Assembly (NCBI RefSeq): GCF_029714945.1 | Contig: NZ_CP121634.1 | Location: forward strand, 4,299,001 to 4,363,000 | Length of the DNA stretch: 64,000 bases | Source of the DNA: Bradyrhizobium sp. CIAT3101 | GTDB taxonomy: Bacteria; Pseudomonadota; Alphaproteobacteria; Rhizobiales; Xanthobacteraceae | Direction: 5' to 3' | In this document: positions 39,664 to 48,147 of the stretch, piece by piece | Numbering within the stretch: position 1 is the stretch's first letter | How the letters are laid out: each line of letters starts with the position of its first letter | Notes under the pieces: model-generated | The model's database searches: none | Told to the model about the DNA's origin: nothing | The model's input: the letters and a program-made list of their open reading frames with translations, nothing else | Made by a program: the position numbers and the translations under genes

Positions 39664-40875
39664 TCAGGCGGGCAGTCGCAGCACCTCGCAAGGCGCGCCC
39701 GCTTCGGCCTTCGGCGCGAACGGCGCGCGCACGAGAAGTGCCTGTGCCGCAGCGAGATTTGCAAGCAGCGAGGAGTCCTGGTGGTTGACGGGAAGCGCGA
39801 CGAGCGTGCCGTCATCACGCAGATCGAGGCGCGCGCGCAGATAATCCTCGCGCTGGTCATTGGCGGCGACGTCGCGGCCGAGCACGGCGCGTTCGCGGCG
39901 GTGATGAACCATCGAACGGCCGGACAACGCGCGAATCAGCGGCACCATGAACAGGAAGCCGCACACGTAGGATGACACGGGATTGCCTGGCAGGCCGATC
40001 ACGCGCATCGCCCCGAGCTGTCCATTCATCATCGGTTTGCCCGGCCGCATCGCGATCTTCCAGAACGCCATCGAGGTGCCTTCGTCCTTCAGCGCCTGCT
40101 GCACCAGATCGTGGTCGCCGACCGAGGCGCCGCCGGTCGTGATCAGGATGTCGGCACCGGAGTCGCGCGCGCGGCGGATGCCGGCCGTGGTGGCGGCGAG
40201 CGTGTCGGCCGCAATGCCGAGGTCGATGGTGTCGGCACCCTCGCTGCGGGCGAGCGCATGCAGGGCGTAGCCGTTGGAATAGACGATCTGGCCGTGGCCC
40301 GGCGTGCTGCCCGGCATCACCAACTCGTCGCCGGTCGCGAGAATCGCGACCTTCGGGCGGCGGCGGACGGCCAATTGCGGGTGGTTCATGCCGGCGGCGA
40401 GCGCGAGGTCGCGCTCGGTGAGCCTGGCGCCCTTGCGCAGGAGCACGTCGCCCTCGGAGAAATCGATGCCGGCCGGGCGGATGTGCCGCCCGGTGAGGGC
40501 TGCCTCCTTGATCGCGATGTGCCTGCCGTCAGCGACAGTGTCTTCCTGGATCACGACCGCATCTGCGCCCTCGGGAACGACGCCACCGGTGAAGATCCGC
40601 ACGGCTTCACCGGCGCCGACCATTCCTGCAAACGGCCGTCCTGCAGCGACCTCGCCAACGACGGTAAGCTGCGTGTCAATCTTCGCCGCATCGGCTGCGC
40701 GGACGGCATAGCCATCCATCGCCGACATCGCCTGGGGCGGCTGCGTCCGCCGCGCCGCGACGTCGCGTGCGAGCACGCGATGAAAGGCCGCCTCGAGCGC
40801 GACCGTCTCTTCAGGCAGTGGCTCCGCACCGGCGAGCACCGCGGCGAGCGCGTCAGAAACCGGCATGAGGGCCAC
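39664..40875 (-). CDS. moeA: Molybdopterin molybdenumtransferase MoeA
   Basis: Inserts molybdate into adenylated molybdopterin, the last step of Moco synthesis. Four-domain MoeA architecture: PPQAMSAMDGYAVRAAD, VRIFTGGVVPEGADAVV, then the MogA-like domain with VAILATGDELVMPG, ILITTGGASVGDHDLV, GKPMMNGQLGAMRVIGLPGNPVSSYV. GTG 40875 has GGAG upstream; ATG 40866 is the alternative. 403 aa. moaC, its usual neighbour, lies 10 kb away beyond an accessory block. Confidence 0.95.
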   Translation of the reverse strand: MALMPVSDALAAVLAGAEPLPEETVALEAAFHRVLARDVAARRTQPPQAMSAMDGYAVRAADAAKIDTQLTVVGEVAAGRPFAGMVGAGEAVRIFTGGVVPEGADAVVIQEDTVADGRHIAIKEAALTGRHIRPAGIDFSEGDVLLRKGARLTERDLALAAGMNHPQLAVRRRPKVAILATGDELVMPGSTPGHGQIVYSNGYALHALARSEGADTIDLGIAADTLAATTAGIRRARDSGADILITTGGASVGDHDLVQQALKDEGTSMAFWKIAMRPGKPMMNGQLGAMRVIGLPGNPVSSYVCGFLFMVPLIRALSGRSMVHHRRERAVLGRDVAANDQREDYLRARLDLRDDGTLVALPVNHQDSSLLANLAAAQALLVRAPFAPKAEAGAPCEVLRLPA

Positions 40876-41010
40876 GGTGAAAAACTCCAGCTACGCCCGT
40901 TCGGGCAAATCAGCGGCGAGAGTTCTAGCCGAGTGCAGGCAAGGAGGCAAAACGACGGTCGCGCAGGATGATTGATCCTGCATCACCCGCGCGGCGATGG
41001 AGTGAGAGCA

Positions 41011-41103
41011 TCAGGTCCGCCGGGGCATGGTCCGGAAGGCGAGATAGACGGGCAGGAGGATAGCCATGGCAAGCACGAGGATGATGGAAGCCACGGCCAG
41101 CAT
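41011..41103 (-). CDS. 30-residue single-transmembrane peptide
   Basis: A short reading frame beginning MLAVASIILVLAMAIL: one hydrophobic helix (about residues 2-22) followed by a basic tail (RTMPRRT). The ATG at 41103 lies two bases after the stop of the upstream small ORF (TGAGGATG), so that TGAGG may act as both stop and Shine-Dalgarno. Arrangement and composition look genuine, but coding is not proven. Confidence 0.5.
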   Translation of the reverse strand: MLAVASIILVLAMAILLPVYLAFRTMPRRT

Positions 41104-41105
41104 CC

Positions 41106-41378
41106 TCAGGTCCCCTCCGGACTGACGTCGGGCGCTTGAGGCCCTTGATCCCTGTCGGGCATCGGATCGGCCTGGGCCTTCAGATCAGCCGCCTTGCTCA
41201 TCAGCTTGGCGGAAAGCTCGGAATCAGAGGTGGTCCTGGCGAATTTGACCAGCAGGGAGGCCTGCTTGGTGAGGTAGGTTTTGCCCAACACGATGATACG
41301 TCCGTTCGTAGAATTCCCAACCGACTCTAGAGTCCGGAAGGGGGCATTCCGTTCCCGGAACTTCGTATAAAAATGCAC
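41106..41378 (-). CDS. Small conserved hypothetical protein
   Basis: The likely conserved portion begins GKTYLTKQASLLVKFARTTSDSELSAKLMSKAADLKAQAD, predicted helical, with an acidic/Pro-rich tail. The start is uncertain: GTG 41378 gives 90 aa; GTG 41291 or TTG 41288 would begin just before GKTYLTKQ and fits the helical part better. No ATG is available. The downstream 30-residue membrane ORF appears coupled to it. Function unknown. Confidence 0.5.
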   Translation of the reverse strand: MHFYTKFRERNAPFRTLESVGNSTNGRIIVLGKTYLTKQASLLVKFARTTSDSELSAKLMSKAADLKAQADPMPDRDQGPQAPDVSPEGT

Positions 41379-41426
41379 AGAGCCGTTTGGTTCCTCGTCC
41401 GGGTGAAATTGCTCCGGAAACGGCGG

Positions 41427-42053
41427 TCAGATCCCCAGCGCCTTCAGTGCCATGCCGACGTCGCGGGGCGAGGTGACATGCACGGCCTTCAGCCCGCGGG
41501 CGCGGGCGCCTTCGACGTTCGCGGCGAGGTCATCGAAGAACACGATCCGGTTGGCGGGCACCCCCATCGCGGTGACGACGTGGTCGAAGGCTTCCGCATC
41601 AGGTTTGCGCAGGCCGATGCTGGAGGAGAGGTACAGCGCGCGGAAATGACCGAGCAGATCGGCATACTCTTTCGAGAAATGGTCGACATGCGGGCGGTTG
41701 GTGTTGGAGAAGGCGTAGAGCGGCATCTGCTTCGCCGCGCGCGGCAGCAATTCCGCGATGTCGGGCATCTCGCCGGCGAAGATCGCGTTCCATCCTTCCA
41801 GGAATTGCGCATCTGAAATGCCGATGCCGAGCGAGGAGCGCAGCGACTGGAAATAGTCCTCGTCGCTGATCCTGCCGACCTCGTGCAGCCGGTAGGCCTC
41901 GCTGTCGCGCTCATAGCGCGTCACGATGGCTTCGGGCTCGAGGCCTGCATGTCCCGCCCAGCAGGCGATCGCCTTGGAGAAATCGATGTCGAGCACAACG
42001 CGCCCGAGATCGAACAGAAGCGCATCCGCGCTGCCGGGTGAGAGCGATGTCAT
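41427..42053 (-). CDS. HAD-superfamily hydrolase (subfamily IA)
   Basis: 208 aa from ATG 42053. Motif I ALLFDLGRVVLDID (nucleophile Asp in FDLG, with the acid/base position two residues on occupied by Gly as in many HAD-IA proteins), motif II AFSNTNRPH, motif III Lys in GLRKPDAEAF and motif IV FFDDLAANVEGARARGL. Probably a phosphatase or dehalogenase-like hydrolase acting on a small molecule. The frame continues upstream into the FMN dehydrogenase gene; ATG 42077 is also possible. Likely in one operon with that gene. Confidence 0.85.
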   Translation of the reverse strand: MTSLSPGSADALLFDLGRVVLDIDFSKAIACWAGHAGLEPEAIVTRYERDSEAYRLHEVGRISDEDYFQSLRSSLGIGISDAQFLEGWNAIFAGEMPDIAELLPRAAKQMPLYAFSNTNRPHVDHFSKEYADLLGHFRALYLSSSIGLRKPDAEAFDHVVTAMGVPANRIVFFDDLAANVEGARARGLKAVHVTSPRDVGMALKALGI

Positions 42054-42057
42054 TCTA

Positions 42058-43185
42058 TCAGTATCGGTAGGGTTCATGGTCGAATAGCGGGAATGCGCTG
42101 AACACACTCGGTGCATTGGTTGCGGTGGCCTGGTGCAGACAGGATTTGTTGACCTCGGCGAACGAGGTGGCGCCAAGCAGCCCAAGGCAGCGCAGCACCT
42201 CGTCCTCGAGCAGTTCGAGCATCCGCGTCACGCCGGTCTCGCCGGCCGCCGCCAGGGCCCAGCATTGCAGCCGGCCGATGCCGACGAGGTCGGCGCCCGC
42301 CGCGATCGCCTTGACGATGTCGGTGCCGCGGCAGATGCCGCCATCCACCATGATCTTGGCGCGGCCCTTCACGGCGTCGACGATCTCGGGCAGCACATGC
42401 ATGGCGCCGCGGCCGTGATCGAGCTGGCGGCCGCCATGGTTGGAGACGTAGATCCACTCGACGCCGTGATCGACCGCGATCTGCGCGTCCTCGGCGGTGG
42501 CGATGCCCTTGAGGATCAGCGGTATCTTGAACTTGTCCTTGACCATCTTCACGGTCCGCCACTCCAGCCCCTTCTGGAAATCGCCGCCGGTGGCGCGCAG
42601 CCGGCTCTCGCGAACGTAGCGCTTGGCGATGTCGCGCTCACGACGGCTGTAATGGGCGGTGTCGACGGTCAGGCAGAAGGCGGCGTATTTGGCCTTCTCG
42701 GCGCGGCTGACCACGTCGGCGACGAATGCGTCGTCGCCGCGAACGTAGAGCTGGTACATGCGCAGTGCGTCGGGGGCGGCTTCGGCGGTCTTCTCCAGCC
42801 CGGGCTCGGAGACCGAGCTCAGCATGTGCGACGCCCCGAAGGTGCCGGCCGCGCGCGCGACGCTGGCGGCTCCGTGCGGGTCGAAGATTTCCAGCGCGCC
42901 GACTGGCGCAAGCACCACGGGCAGGCGCATCTTGCGGCCGAACTGCTCGACCGAGCCGTCGACCTTGCGCACGTCGCGCAGCACACGCGGACGGAAAGCG
43001 ATCTCGTCCAGGGCCATGCGGTTGCGGCGCATCGTGGTTTCGGTTTCGGCCGCGCCGACGATGTAGTCCCAGGCGTTCTGGTTGAGGTTGGAACGTGCCT
43101 TCCGGATGAATTCGTGCAGGTTCTGGAACGGCTCGCTGCTGGCGCCGAGTTCGACATTCCGTTCCGGCCGGAGTGCTTCGTTCAT
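42058..43185 (-). CDS. FMN-dependent alpha-hydroxy acid dehydrogenase/oxidase (LldD-like)
   Basis: TIM-barrel flavoprotein, 375 aa. LDEIAFRPRVLRDV, LAPVGALEIFDPHG, YQLYVRGDD, LTVDTAHYSRRERD, LILKGIATAEDAQIAVDHG and the active-site YVSNHGGRQLDHGRGAMHVLPEI (catalytic His, Arg) are the family pattern, with the phosphate-binding MVDGGICRGTDIVKAIAAGADLVGIGR. Substrate could be L-lactate, glycolate or mandelate; not resolved. GGGAGG precedes the ATG. It overlaps or abuts the HAD gene downstream. Confidence 0.9.
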   Translation of the reverse strand: MNEALRPERNVELGASSEPFQNLHEFIRKARSNLNQNAWDYIVGAAETETTMRRNRMALDEIAFRPRVLRDVRKVDGSVEQFGRKMRLPVVLAPVGALEIFDPHGAASVARAAGTFGASHMLSSVSEPGLEKTAEAAPDALRMYQLYVRGDDAFVADVVSRAEKAKYAAFCLTVDTAHYSRRERDIAKRYVRESRLRATGGDFQKGLEWRTVKMVKDKFKIPLILKGIATAEDAQIAVDHGVEWIYVSNHGGRQLDHGRGAMHVLPEIVDAVKGRAKIMVDGGICRGTDIVKAIAAGADLVGIGRLQCWALAAAGETGVTRMLELLEDEVLRCLGLLGATSFAEVNKSCLHQATATNAPSVFSAFPLFDHEPYRY

Positions 43186-43475
43186 TGTTATCCTCCCGAG
43201 AATTTGAAGCGTTATGTCATCGGGTATCTCGTTCGGCCCTCCAAAACCATCCTAAAATCGCATAGCTGCGAAGCGTGGCTCGGCCGATCGATTCCCGCTT
43301 GGCGGGCGATGGTTTCGGAACGTTGCCAAAAGTTTAGGCCAGGGCGAAGGGATTTTTGCGATATACCCGCGGGCGTGGCAGCCCGGCCTTGAAGAAACCT
43401 GAATGGTATTGTGAGAACCGGGCTGGATCGCCATTTGCGTGGCGTCCCGTCCCAAGCGAAAAGGCCAACCATTCC

Positions 43476-44810
43476 ATGCGGAAAACCCTGCTGTTCCCCC
43501 TGGGCGCGCTTACCGGAGTATGCCTGACCCTTCTCGTATCCGGTCCGCAGGGCGGACTATGGGCGGCACGGGCGGCAGCCGGCGCGGACGATGCCTACTC
43601 CCAGCTCAACCTGTTTGGAGAGGTCTTCGAGCGGGTGAAGGCGAGCTACGTCGAGAAGCCCGACAATTCCAAGCTGATCGAAGGCGCGATCACGGGCATG
43701 GTGACCTCGCTCGATCCGCATTCCCGCTACATGAACGACAAGGCCTGGACCGAGATGCAGGAGACCACCTCCGGCGAGTTCGGCGGGCTCGGCATCGAGG
43801 TCACGATGGAGGAGGGCCTGGTCAAGGTCGTTTCCCCAATCGACGACACGCCGGCGTCCAAGGCCGGCCTCATGTCCGGCGACCTCGTCAGCAAGATCGA
43901 CGGCGAGAACGTGCAGGGCATGACGCTCGAGCAGGCCGTCAACAAGATGAAGGGCCCGGTCGACACCAAGACCAAGCTGACCATCATCCGCAAGGGCGCC
44001 GATGCGCCGATGGATGTCGCGATCACGCGTGAGATCATCCATGTCCGCCCGGTCCGCTTCCACGTCGAAGGCGACATCGGCTACATCCGCGTCACCTCGT
44101 TCAACGAGCAGACCACCGACGGCTTGAAGAAGGCGATCGCCTCGATCTCCAAGGACATCCCGCAGGAGAAGCTGGCCGGCTATGTGATGGACCTGCGCAA
44201 CAATCCCGGCGGCTTGCTCGACCAGGCCGTGTCGGTGTCGAGTGCGTTCCTGCAGCGCGGCGAGGTCGTCTCGACCCGCGGCCGCAATCCGGAAGAGACC
44301 CAGCGCTTCACCGCGCATGGCGGCGACCTCACCAAGGGCAAGCCGCTTGTGGTGCTGGTCAACGGCGGCTCGGCCTCGGCCTCGGAGATCGTGGCCGGCG
44401 CGCTGCATGATCACAAGCGCGCCACCATCATCGGCACGCGCTCGTTCGGCAAGGGCTCGGTGCAGACCATCATTCCGCTCGGCGCCGGCAACGGCGCGCT
44501 GGCGCTGACCACGGCGCGCTACTACACGCCGTCGGGCCGCTCGATCCAGGCCCAGGGCATCGCGCCTGACATCGAGATCCTCCAGGACGTGCCGCCCGAG
44601 TTGAAAGGCCGCGTCGACACTATCGCGGAGTCGCAGATGCGCGGCCATCTGCAGGCCGCCGACGGCACCGAGCAGACCGGATCGCAGTCCTATGTCCCGC
44701 CGGAAGAAAAGGACGACAAGGCGCTGCACGCGGCCTATGACTTCCTGCATGGCGTCACCGTGAACGCGGCGGCCGCGAAGCCGGCGCCGAAGGCCACGGT
44801 GCCGAACTAA
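43476..44810 (+). CDS. ctpA: S41 carboxyl-terminal processing peptidase
   Basis: Periplasmic PDZ protease, 444 aa from ATG 43476. Signal/anchor (LLFPLGALTGVCLTLLVSG), PDZ domain (about 105-190: GLGIEVTMEEGLVKVVSPIDDTPASKAGLMSGDLV), and peptidase core with the Ser/Lys dyad Ser301 in GGSASASEIVAG and Lys326 in TRSFGKGSVQTI, plus YVMDLRNNPGGLLDQAV. The Ala/Lys-rich tail is disordered. Processes or degrades envelope proteins. The frame is open upstream to 43356 without signal logic. A strong hairpin follows. Confidence 0.94.
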   Translation: MRKTLLFPLGALTGVCLTLLVSGPQGGLWAARAAAGADDAYSQLNLFGEVFERVKASYVEKPDNSKLIEGAITGMVTSLDPHSRYMNDKAWTEMQETTSGEFGGLGIEVTMEEGLVKVVSPIDDTPASKAGLMSGDLVSKIDGENVQGMTLEQAVNKMKGPVDTKTKLTIIRKGADAPMDVAITREIIHVRPVRFHVEGDIGYIRVTSFNEQTTDGLKKAIASISKDIPQEKLAGYVMDLRNNPGGLLDQAVSVSSAFLQRGEVVSTRGRNPEETQRFTAHGGDLTKGKPLVVLVNGGSASASEIVAGALHDHKRATIIGTRSFGKGSVQTIIPLGAGNGALALTTARYYTPSGRSIQAQGIAPDIEILQDVPPELKGRVDTIAESQMRGHLQAADGTEQTGSQSYVPPEEKDDKALHAAYDFLHGVTVNAAAAKPAPKATVPN

Positions 44811-44838
44811 TCTCTCACGGTCCTTGCGACCTTCAGAG

Positions 44839-44871
44839 ATCGCCCGGGAGCGGATGCCGCTCCCGGGCGAT
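44839..44871. terminator. Terminator between ctpA and the converging SDR gene
   Basis: Perfect 15-bp stem atcgcccgggagcgg / ccgctcccgggcgat with a 3-base loop, followed by ttcgtttcg on the plus strand. It lies between convergent stops at 44810 and 44891. Confidence 0.85.
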
Positions 44872-44890
44872 TTCGTTTCGGGACGTCGTC

Positions 44891-45646
44891 TCAGCTCGGG
44901 TTCATCGCGGCAAAGGTCGCCTCGTAGCGGCCCTCGCGCTCGGCCCAGCGCCGCGCGCGATCGCGTTCGACCAGCACTTCGCCGCGGGGATGAACCGCGA
45001 GCTCGAGGAGCTGCATCACCTCCGCGACATAGGCGGGAAGCGGCATCGCGCGCGGGTCGCTCGCCTGCTGCGCGCCGGTGAGCTCGGTCTGCACATAGGG
45101 CGGTGCAAGCTCCAGCACATCGACGGGGATGTTGCGCAGCTGATGGCGCAGCGATTGGAGCCAGGAATGCAGGAACGCCTTGCTGGCGCAGTAGGTCGGA
45201 AAGTCGGCGCGCGGCACGAAGGCGAGGTTCGAGCTCGTCACCATGATCGTCGCATTCCGCTGCGCCTTCAGGATCGGCAAAAACGCCGCCGCCACGCGCA
45301 GCACGCCCAGGATGTTGGTCTCCACCATCGCCTCGGCGTCGGAAGCGTTCCAGTCATCGGCGGTCATATCCTCCGCCTTGGAGATACCGGCATTGGCGAT
45401 CAGCATGTTGAGCTCGGGGAAGCGCGCGCGAACTTCAGCCGCAAGGCGCGACGGCGTCGCGGGATCGTCGAGGTCGAGCGGCAAGGCGACAATTCCCGAA
45501 CGGTCGGCCGTGATCTGATCGAGCAGAGACCGTCGCCGTCCCGCGACGATGACGCGATTGCCGCGGTCGTAGAAAGCTTCGGCAAGCGCGCGGCCGATGC
45601 CGCTGGTGCCGCCGGTGACGAGGATCGTATTGCCAGTCATCTTCAT
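44891..45646 (-). CDS. Short-chain dehydrogenase (DltE/YqjQ-like)
   Basis: 251-residue classical SDR: ILVTGGTSGIGRALAEAFYDRGNRVIVAGRR (NADP-type Arg pair), IANAGISKAEDM in place of the usual NNAG, Ser in MVTSSNLAFVP and YCASKAFLHSWLQSLR catalytic Tyr/Lys. Closest in pattern to the DltE-like group that acts on undefined substrates. No operon partner; it faces ctpA and has a 430-base gene-free region behind it. Confidence 0.88.
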   Translation of the reverse strand: MKMTGNTILVTGGTSGIGRALAEAFYDRGNRVIVAGRRRSLLDQITADRSGIVALPLDLDDPATPSRLAAEVRARFPELNMLIANAGISKAEDMTADDWNASDAEAMVETNILGVLRVAAAFLPILKAQRNATIMVTSSNLAFVPRADFPTYCASKAFLHSWLQSLRHQLRNIPVDVLELAPPYVQTELTGAQQASDPRAMPLPAYVAEVMQLLELAVHPRGEVLVERDRARRWAEREGRYEATFAAMNPS

Positions 45647-46076
45647 GGTTGCCTCTCAATGGAGTTGAGGACCACGGCAATCCAGCAAGTGCGCGTGCGG
45701 ACGATCCCGGCACGACGGCAAACATCCCGGCGCGGGCAAGCCCTGCAGGATGGGACGTCGTGGACGGTTGAGCGACCGCAAGGCGGGGAAGTGATGGCAT
45801 GACCGTGGCGTCTCGTGAATCGAGATCTCCCTGCTGGGATCCTCTCGACAAAGGACGCGTTGGATGACGGTAACGCCTACGGCAGCACCATGATGGCAGC
45901 TGCAGGGACGGACGTATCCGGGCCGGTCCTCGTCGTCAAGCGGGAAGGCCGGATGCGACAGAACGGCGCGTCGGCTCTCTGGTCGAGAAGTATTTACTAT
46001 TCAACCTTCAGTAGATGATTTACGATGCAATCCGAGGTGCGAGGATAACGCTTGGCCTGTCTGGGGAGCAAAAGCC
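45647..46076. other. Gene-free stretch between the SDR and tyrosinase genes
   Basis: About 430 bases with no convincing gene. It should hold divergent promoters. GGGGAG at 46063-46068 is the Shine-Dalgarno for the tyrosinase gene, and 45990-46025 is AT-richer (gtatttactattcaacc). A 67-codon plus-strand frame (45815-46018) has no usual start codon context. Confidence 0.5.
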
Positions 46077-47669
46077 ATGAGCGCCACGCTGCGAGTCCGT
46101 CGTTCGATCCAGGATCTCCAGGACGAGTACAACAACGGTAACAAGAAGCCGCTTGAAGACGTGATGCGGGCCTGGAAGGGCATCAAGGAGCTGCCGCCCG
46201 ACGATCCCAGATCATTCTTCGTGCTCGGTGGCTATCACGGCGAGCCGTTTCGCGGCGCGGGCTGGGGCAACTCGCAGTACTGGGGCGGCTACTGCAATCA
46301 CGGCAACATCCTGTTTCCGACCTGGCACCGTGTCTACCTGGTGAAACTGGAAGAGGCGCTGAGAAGCATTCCGGGCTGCGCCGACGTGACGCTGCCGTTC
46401 TGGGACGAGACCAGCACCGCGTCGACGACCAACGGGATTCCGAGCGCGCTCACCCAGAAGGACTTCGTCCTGGACGGCCAGACGATTCCAAACCCGTTGC
46501 GCTCGTTCGTGTTTCCGCGAGGCATCGTCGATCATCTCAGTCCGATCCCTGACGCGGATTACAGCAAGCCCGAGGGATACGAGACGGTGCGCTATCCGCT
46601 GTCGGGGCTGGTCGGGACGGACGCGGATAAGGCGGCGACGGCGGCTCACAACGCGCAGTTTCCCAACTACGACACCAATGTGGGATTGCTCAACGACAAC
46701 GTCCGCAATTGGCTGTCCGAGACCGTCATCGTCGATGGCAAGCCCGTCGGCGGCGGGCATGTGAAGGACAAATACACGGCGTGTCTGAACGCACCGAACT
46801 ACACGGTGTTTTCCAACACGACGTCCGCGGCGCAATGGTTCGACGACCACGGGCAGCGCATCGTTCCGATCGAGAGCCCGCACAACAGCATCCATCTCGC
46901 CGTCGGTGGTTTCGATCTGCCGAAGATTTTCGACGCCTCTCCGATCGACGGGGCGAATGGCGACATGGGCGAGAACGACACCGCCGGTCTCGATCCGATC
47001 TTCTTCTTCCATCACTGCTTTGTCGATCGCGTGTTCTGGCTGTGGCAGAAGAAGAACGGGTTCACCGACAAACTCGAGATCATCCCGCAATATCCCGGCA
47101 CCAATTCCGTCGACAGCCAGGGGCCGACGCCGGGCACGGCGGCCAATTCCTGGCTGACGCTGGAATCCCCGCTGGATCCGTTCAAGCTGACCGAGCGCGG
47201 CAAGGAGCGTCCCTACACGTCGCAGGACTGCATCAATATCGAGACGCAGCTGGGATATACTTACGGCCCCGGTTCGCTCGATCCGCATGCCTTGCTCGCG
47301 GCCGCCGCCAGCGCCGCCGGCAGCGGCAGAACGATCAGTGTGCGCGGCCTCAATCGTGCGCGCATCCGCGGCTCGTTTCTGATCAGCGCATTCGCCAATG
47401 TCGATGGACAGCGGCAGCATATCGGGACCGAAGCGGTGCTGAGCCGCTGGCACGTCGACGGTTGCGCGAATTGCCAGACCCATATCGAGGGCAGGGCGGC
47501 GATCAGCACGCAGTCGCTCGGCGTGGCGGCAGCCCGTATCACCGCCGACGACATCGAGGTTCAGGTCCGCACCCGCGACGGCTTGCTTGGCAGCGGTCCC
47601 CAGACGCGCGCGATGGCATCGCTGACGGCCGCTCCGGGGAAGAAGCCCTTCAAGGTCGAGCTGCGATAG
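46077..47669 (+). CDS. Tyrosinase (type-3 copper monooxygenase), fungal-like
   Basis: Hydroxylates monophenols and oxidises diphenols to quinones, leading to melanin. 530 aa, no signal peptide. CuA ligands: His54 (GGYHGEP), His75 (YCNHGN), His84 (PTWHRVY). CuB: His269 and His273 (ESPHNSIHLAVGG) and the His312/His313 pair of DPIFFFHHCFVDRVFW. Cys73 two before His75 matches the Cys-His thioether of fungal tyrosinases. The long C-terminal beta-rich part (about 350-530) contains a CANC (CxxC) motif. Streptomyces-type tyrosinases are about 270 aa and lack these parts. A small gene follows 68 bases downstream. Confidence 0.93.
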   Translation: MSATLRVRRSIQDLQDEYNNGNKKPLEDVMRAWKGIKELPPDDPRSFFVLGGYHGEPFRGAGWGNSQYWGGYCNHGNILFPTWHRVYLVKLEEALRSIPGCADVTLPFWDETSTASTTNGIPSALTQKDFVLDGQTIPNPLRSFVFPRGIVDHLSPIPDADYSKPEGYETVRYPLSGLVGTDADKAATAAHNAQFPNYDTNVGLLNDNVRNWLSETVIVDGKPVGGGHVKDKYTACLNAPNYTVFSNTTSAAQWFDDHGQRIVPIESPHNSIHLAVGGFDLPKIFDASPIDGANGDMGENDTAGLDPIFFFHHCFVDRVFWLWQKKNGFTDKLEIIPQYPGTNSVDSQGPTPGTAANSWLTLESPLDPFKLTERGKERPYTSQDCINIETQLGYTYGPGSLDPHALLAAAASAAGSGRTISVRGLNRARIRGSFLISAFANVDGQRQHIGTEAVLSRWHVDGCANCQTHIEGRAAISTQSLGVAAARITADDIEVQVRTRDGLLGSGPQTRAMASLTAAPGKKPFKVELR

Positions 47670-47737
47670 CTATCGGGTTTCGTGGCAGCTTAGACATCGC
47701 GGTATTGCCTCGATGTCTCATTGCGGAGGATTGAACG

Positions 47738-48103
47738 ATGCCGGATGTTTTTCCCGCGGTTGGTCACAAGTATATCGTCGACTTCAGTTCGGCGAGCGGT
47801 GGTCACTTTCGCGTGCAACTCGACTTCACGTCCGAGACGTCGATGGCCTATGTCGGCCTCGACGCGAACGGGAATCCGATCCCGGACAGTTCGGAGACGG
47901 TCGACATAACGGTCGAACCCATTCGCGACCTGCTTTTCCTCGTCACCTGGCAGGAGCGCGATGGCACGACCGTGGTTCATCTCGAGGACTACAGGCTGAA
48001 CACGATCATCACGAACATCACGCAACCCGCCAAGGATGCCAAAGACGCCAAAGCTCGCCCTGACTTCTCGAAATTCCACGGGACGATGAGGCAGATATCC
48101 TGA
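47738..48103 (+). CDS. Small beta-rich protein resembling MoaF-like domain, tyrosinase neighbour
   Basis: 121 residues: FPAVGHKYIVDFSSASGGHFRVQLDFTSETSMAYVGLD, then RDLLFLVTWQERDGTTVVHLEDYRLNTIITNITQP and a charged tail ending FSKFHGTMRQIS. The pattern 'f.v.W.E.dGttVvh.eDy....i.TNit.p' resembles the lipocalin-like MoaF family. No signal peptide. The ATG at 47738 has GGAGG upstream. Immediately follows the tyrosinase gene on the same strand and is probably co-transcribed. A helper or regulator role for the tyrosinase is inference. Confidence 0.65.
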   Translation: MPDVFPAVGHKYIVDFSSASGGHFRVQLDFTSETSMAYVGLDANGNPIPDSSETVDITVEPIRDLLFLVTWQERDGTTVVHLEDYRLNTIITNITQPAKDAKDAKARPDFSKFHGTMRQIS

Positions 48104-48147
48104 TGGCCTGACGGCAATTGCGGCGGTCGCCGCGGCACGCCGGTCGG

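Noticed and set aside
45815-46018. 67-codon plus-strand frame upstream of tyrosinase
   Set aside because: Non-ATG start, no Shine-Dalgarno and no recognisable pattern; kept only as non-coding spacer.
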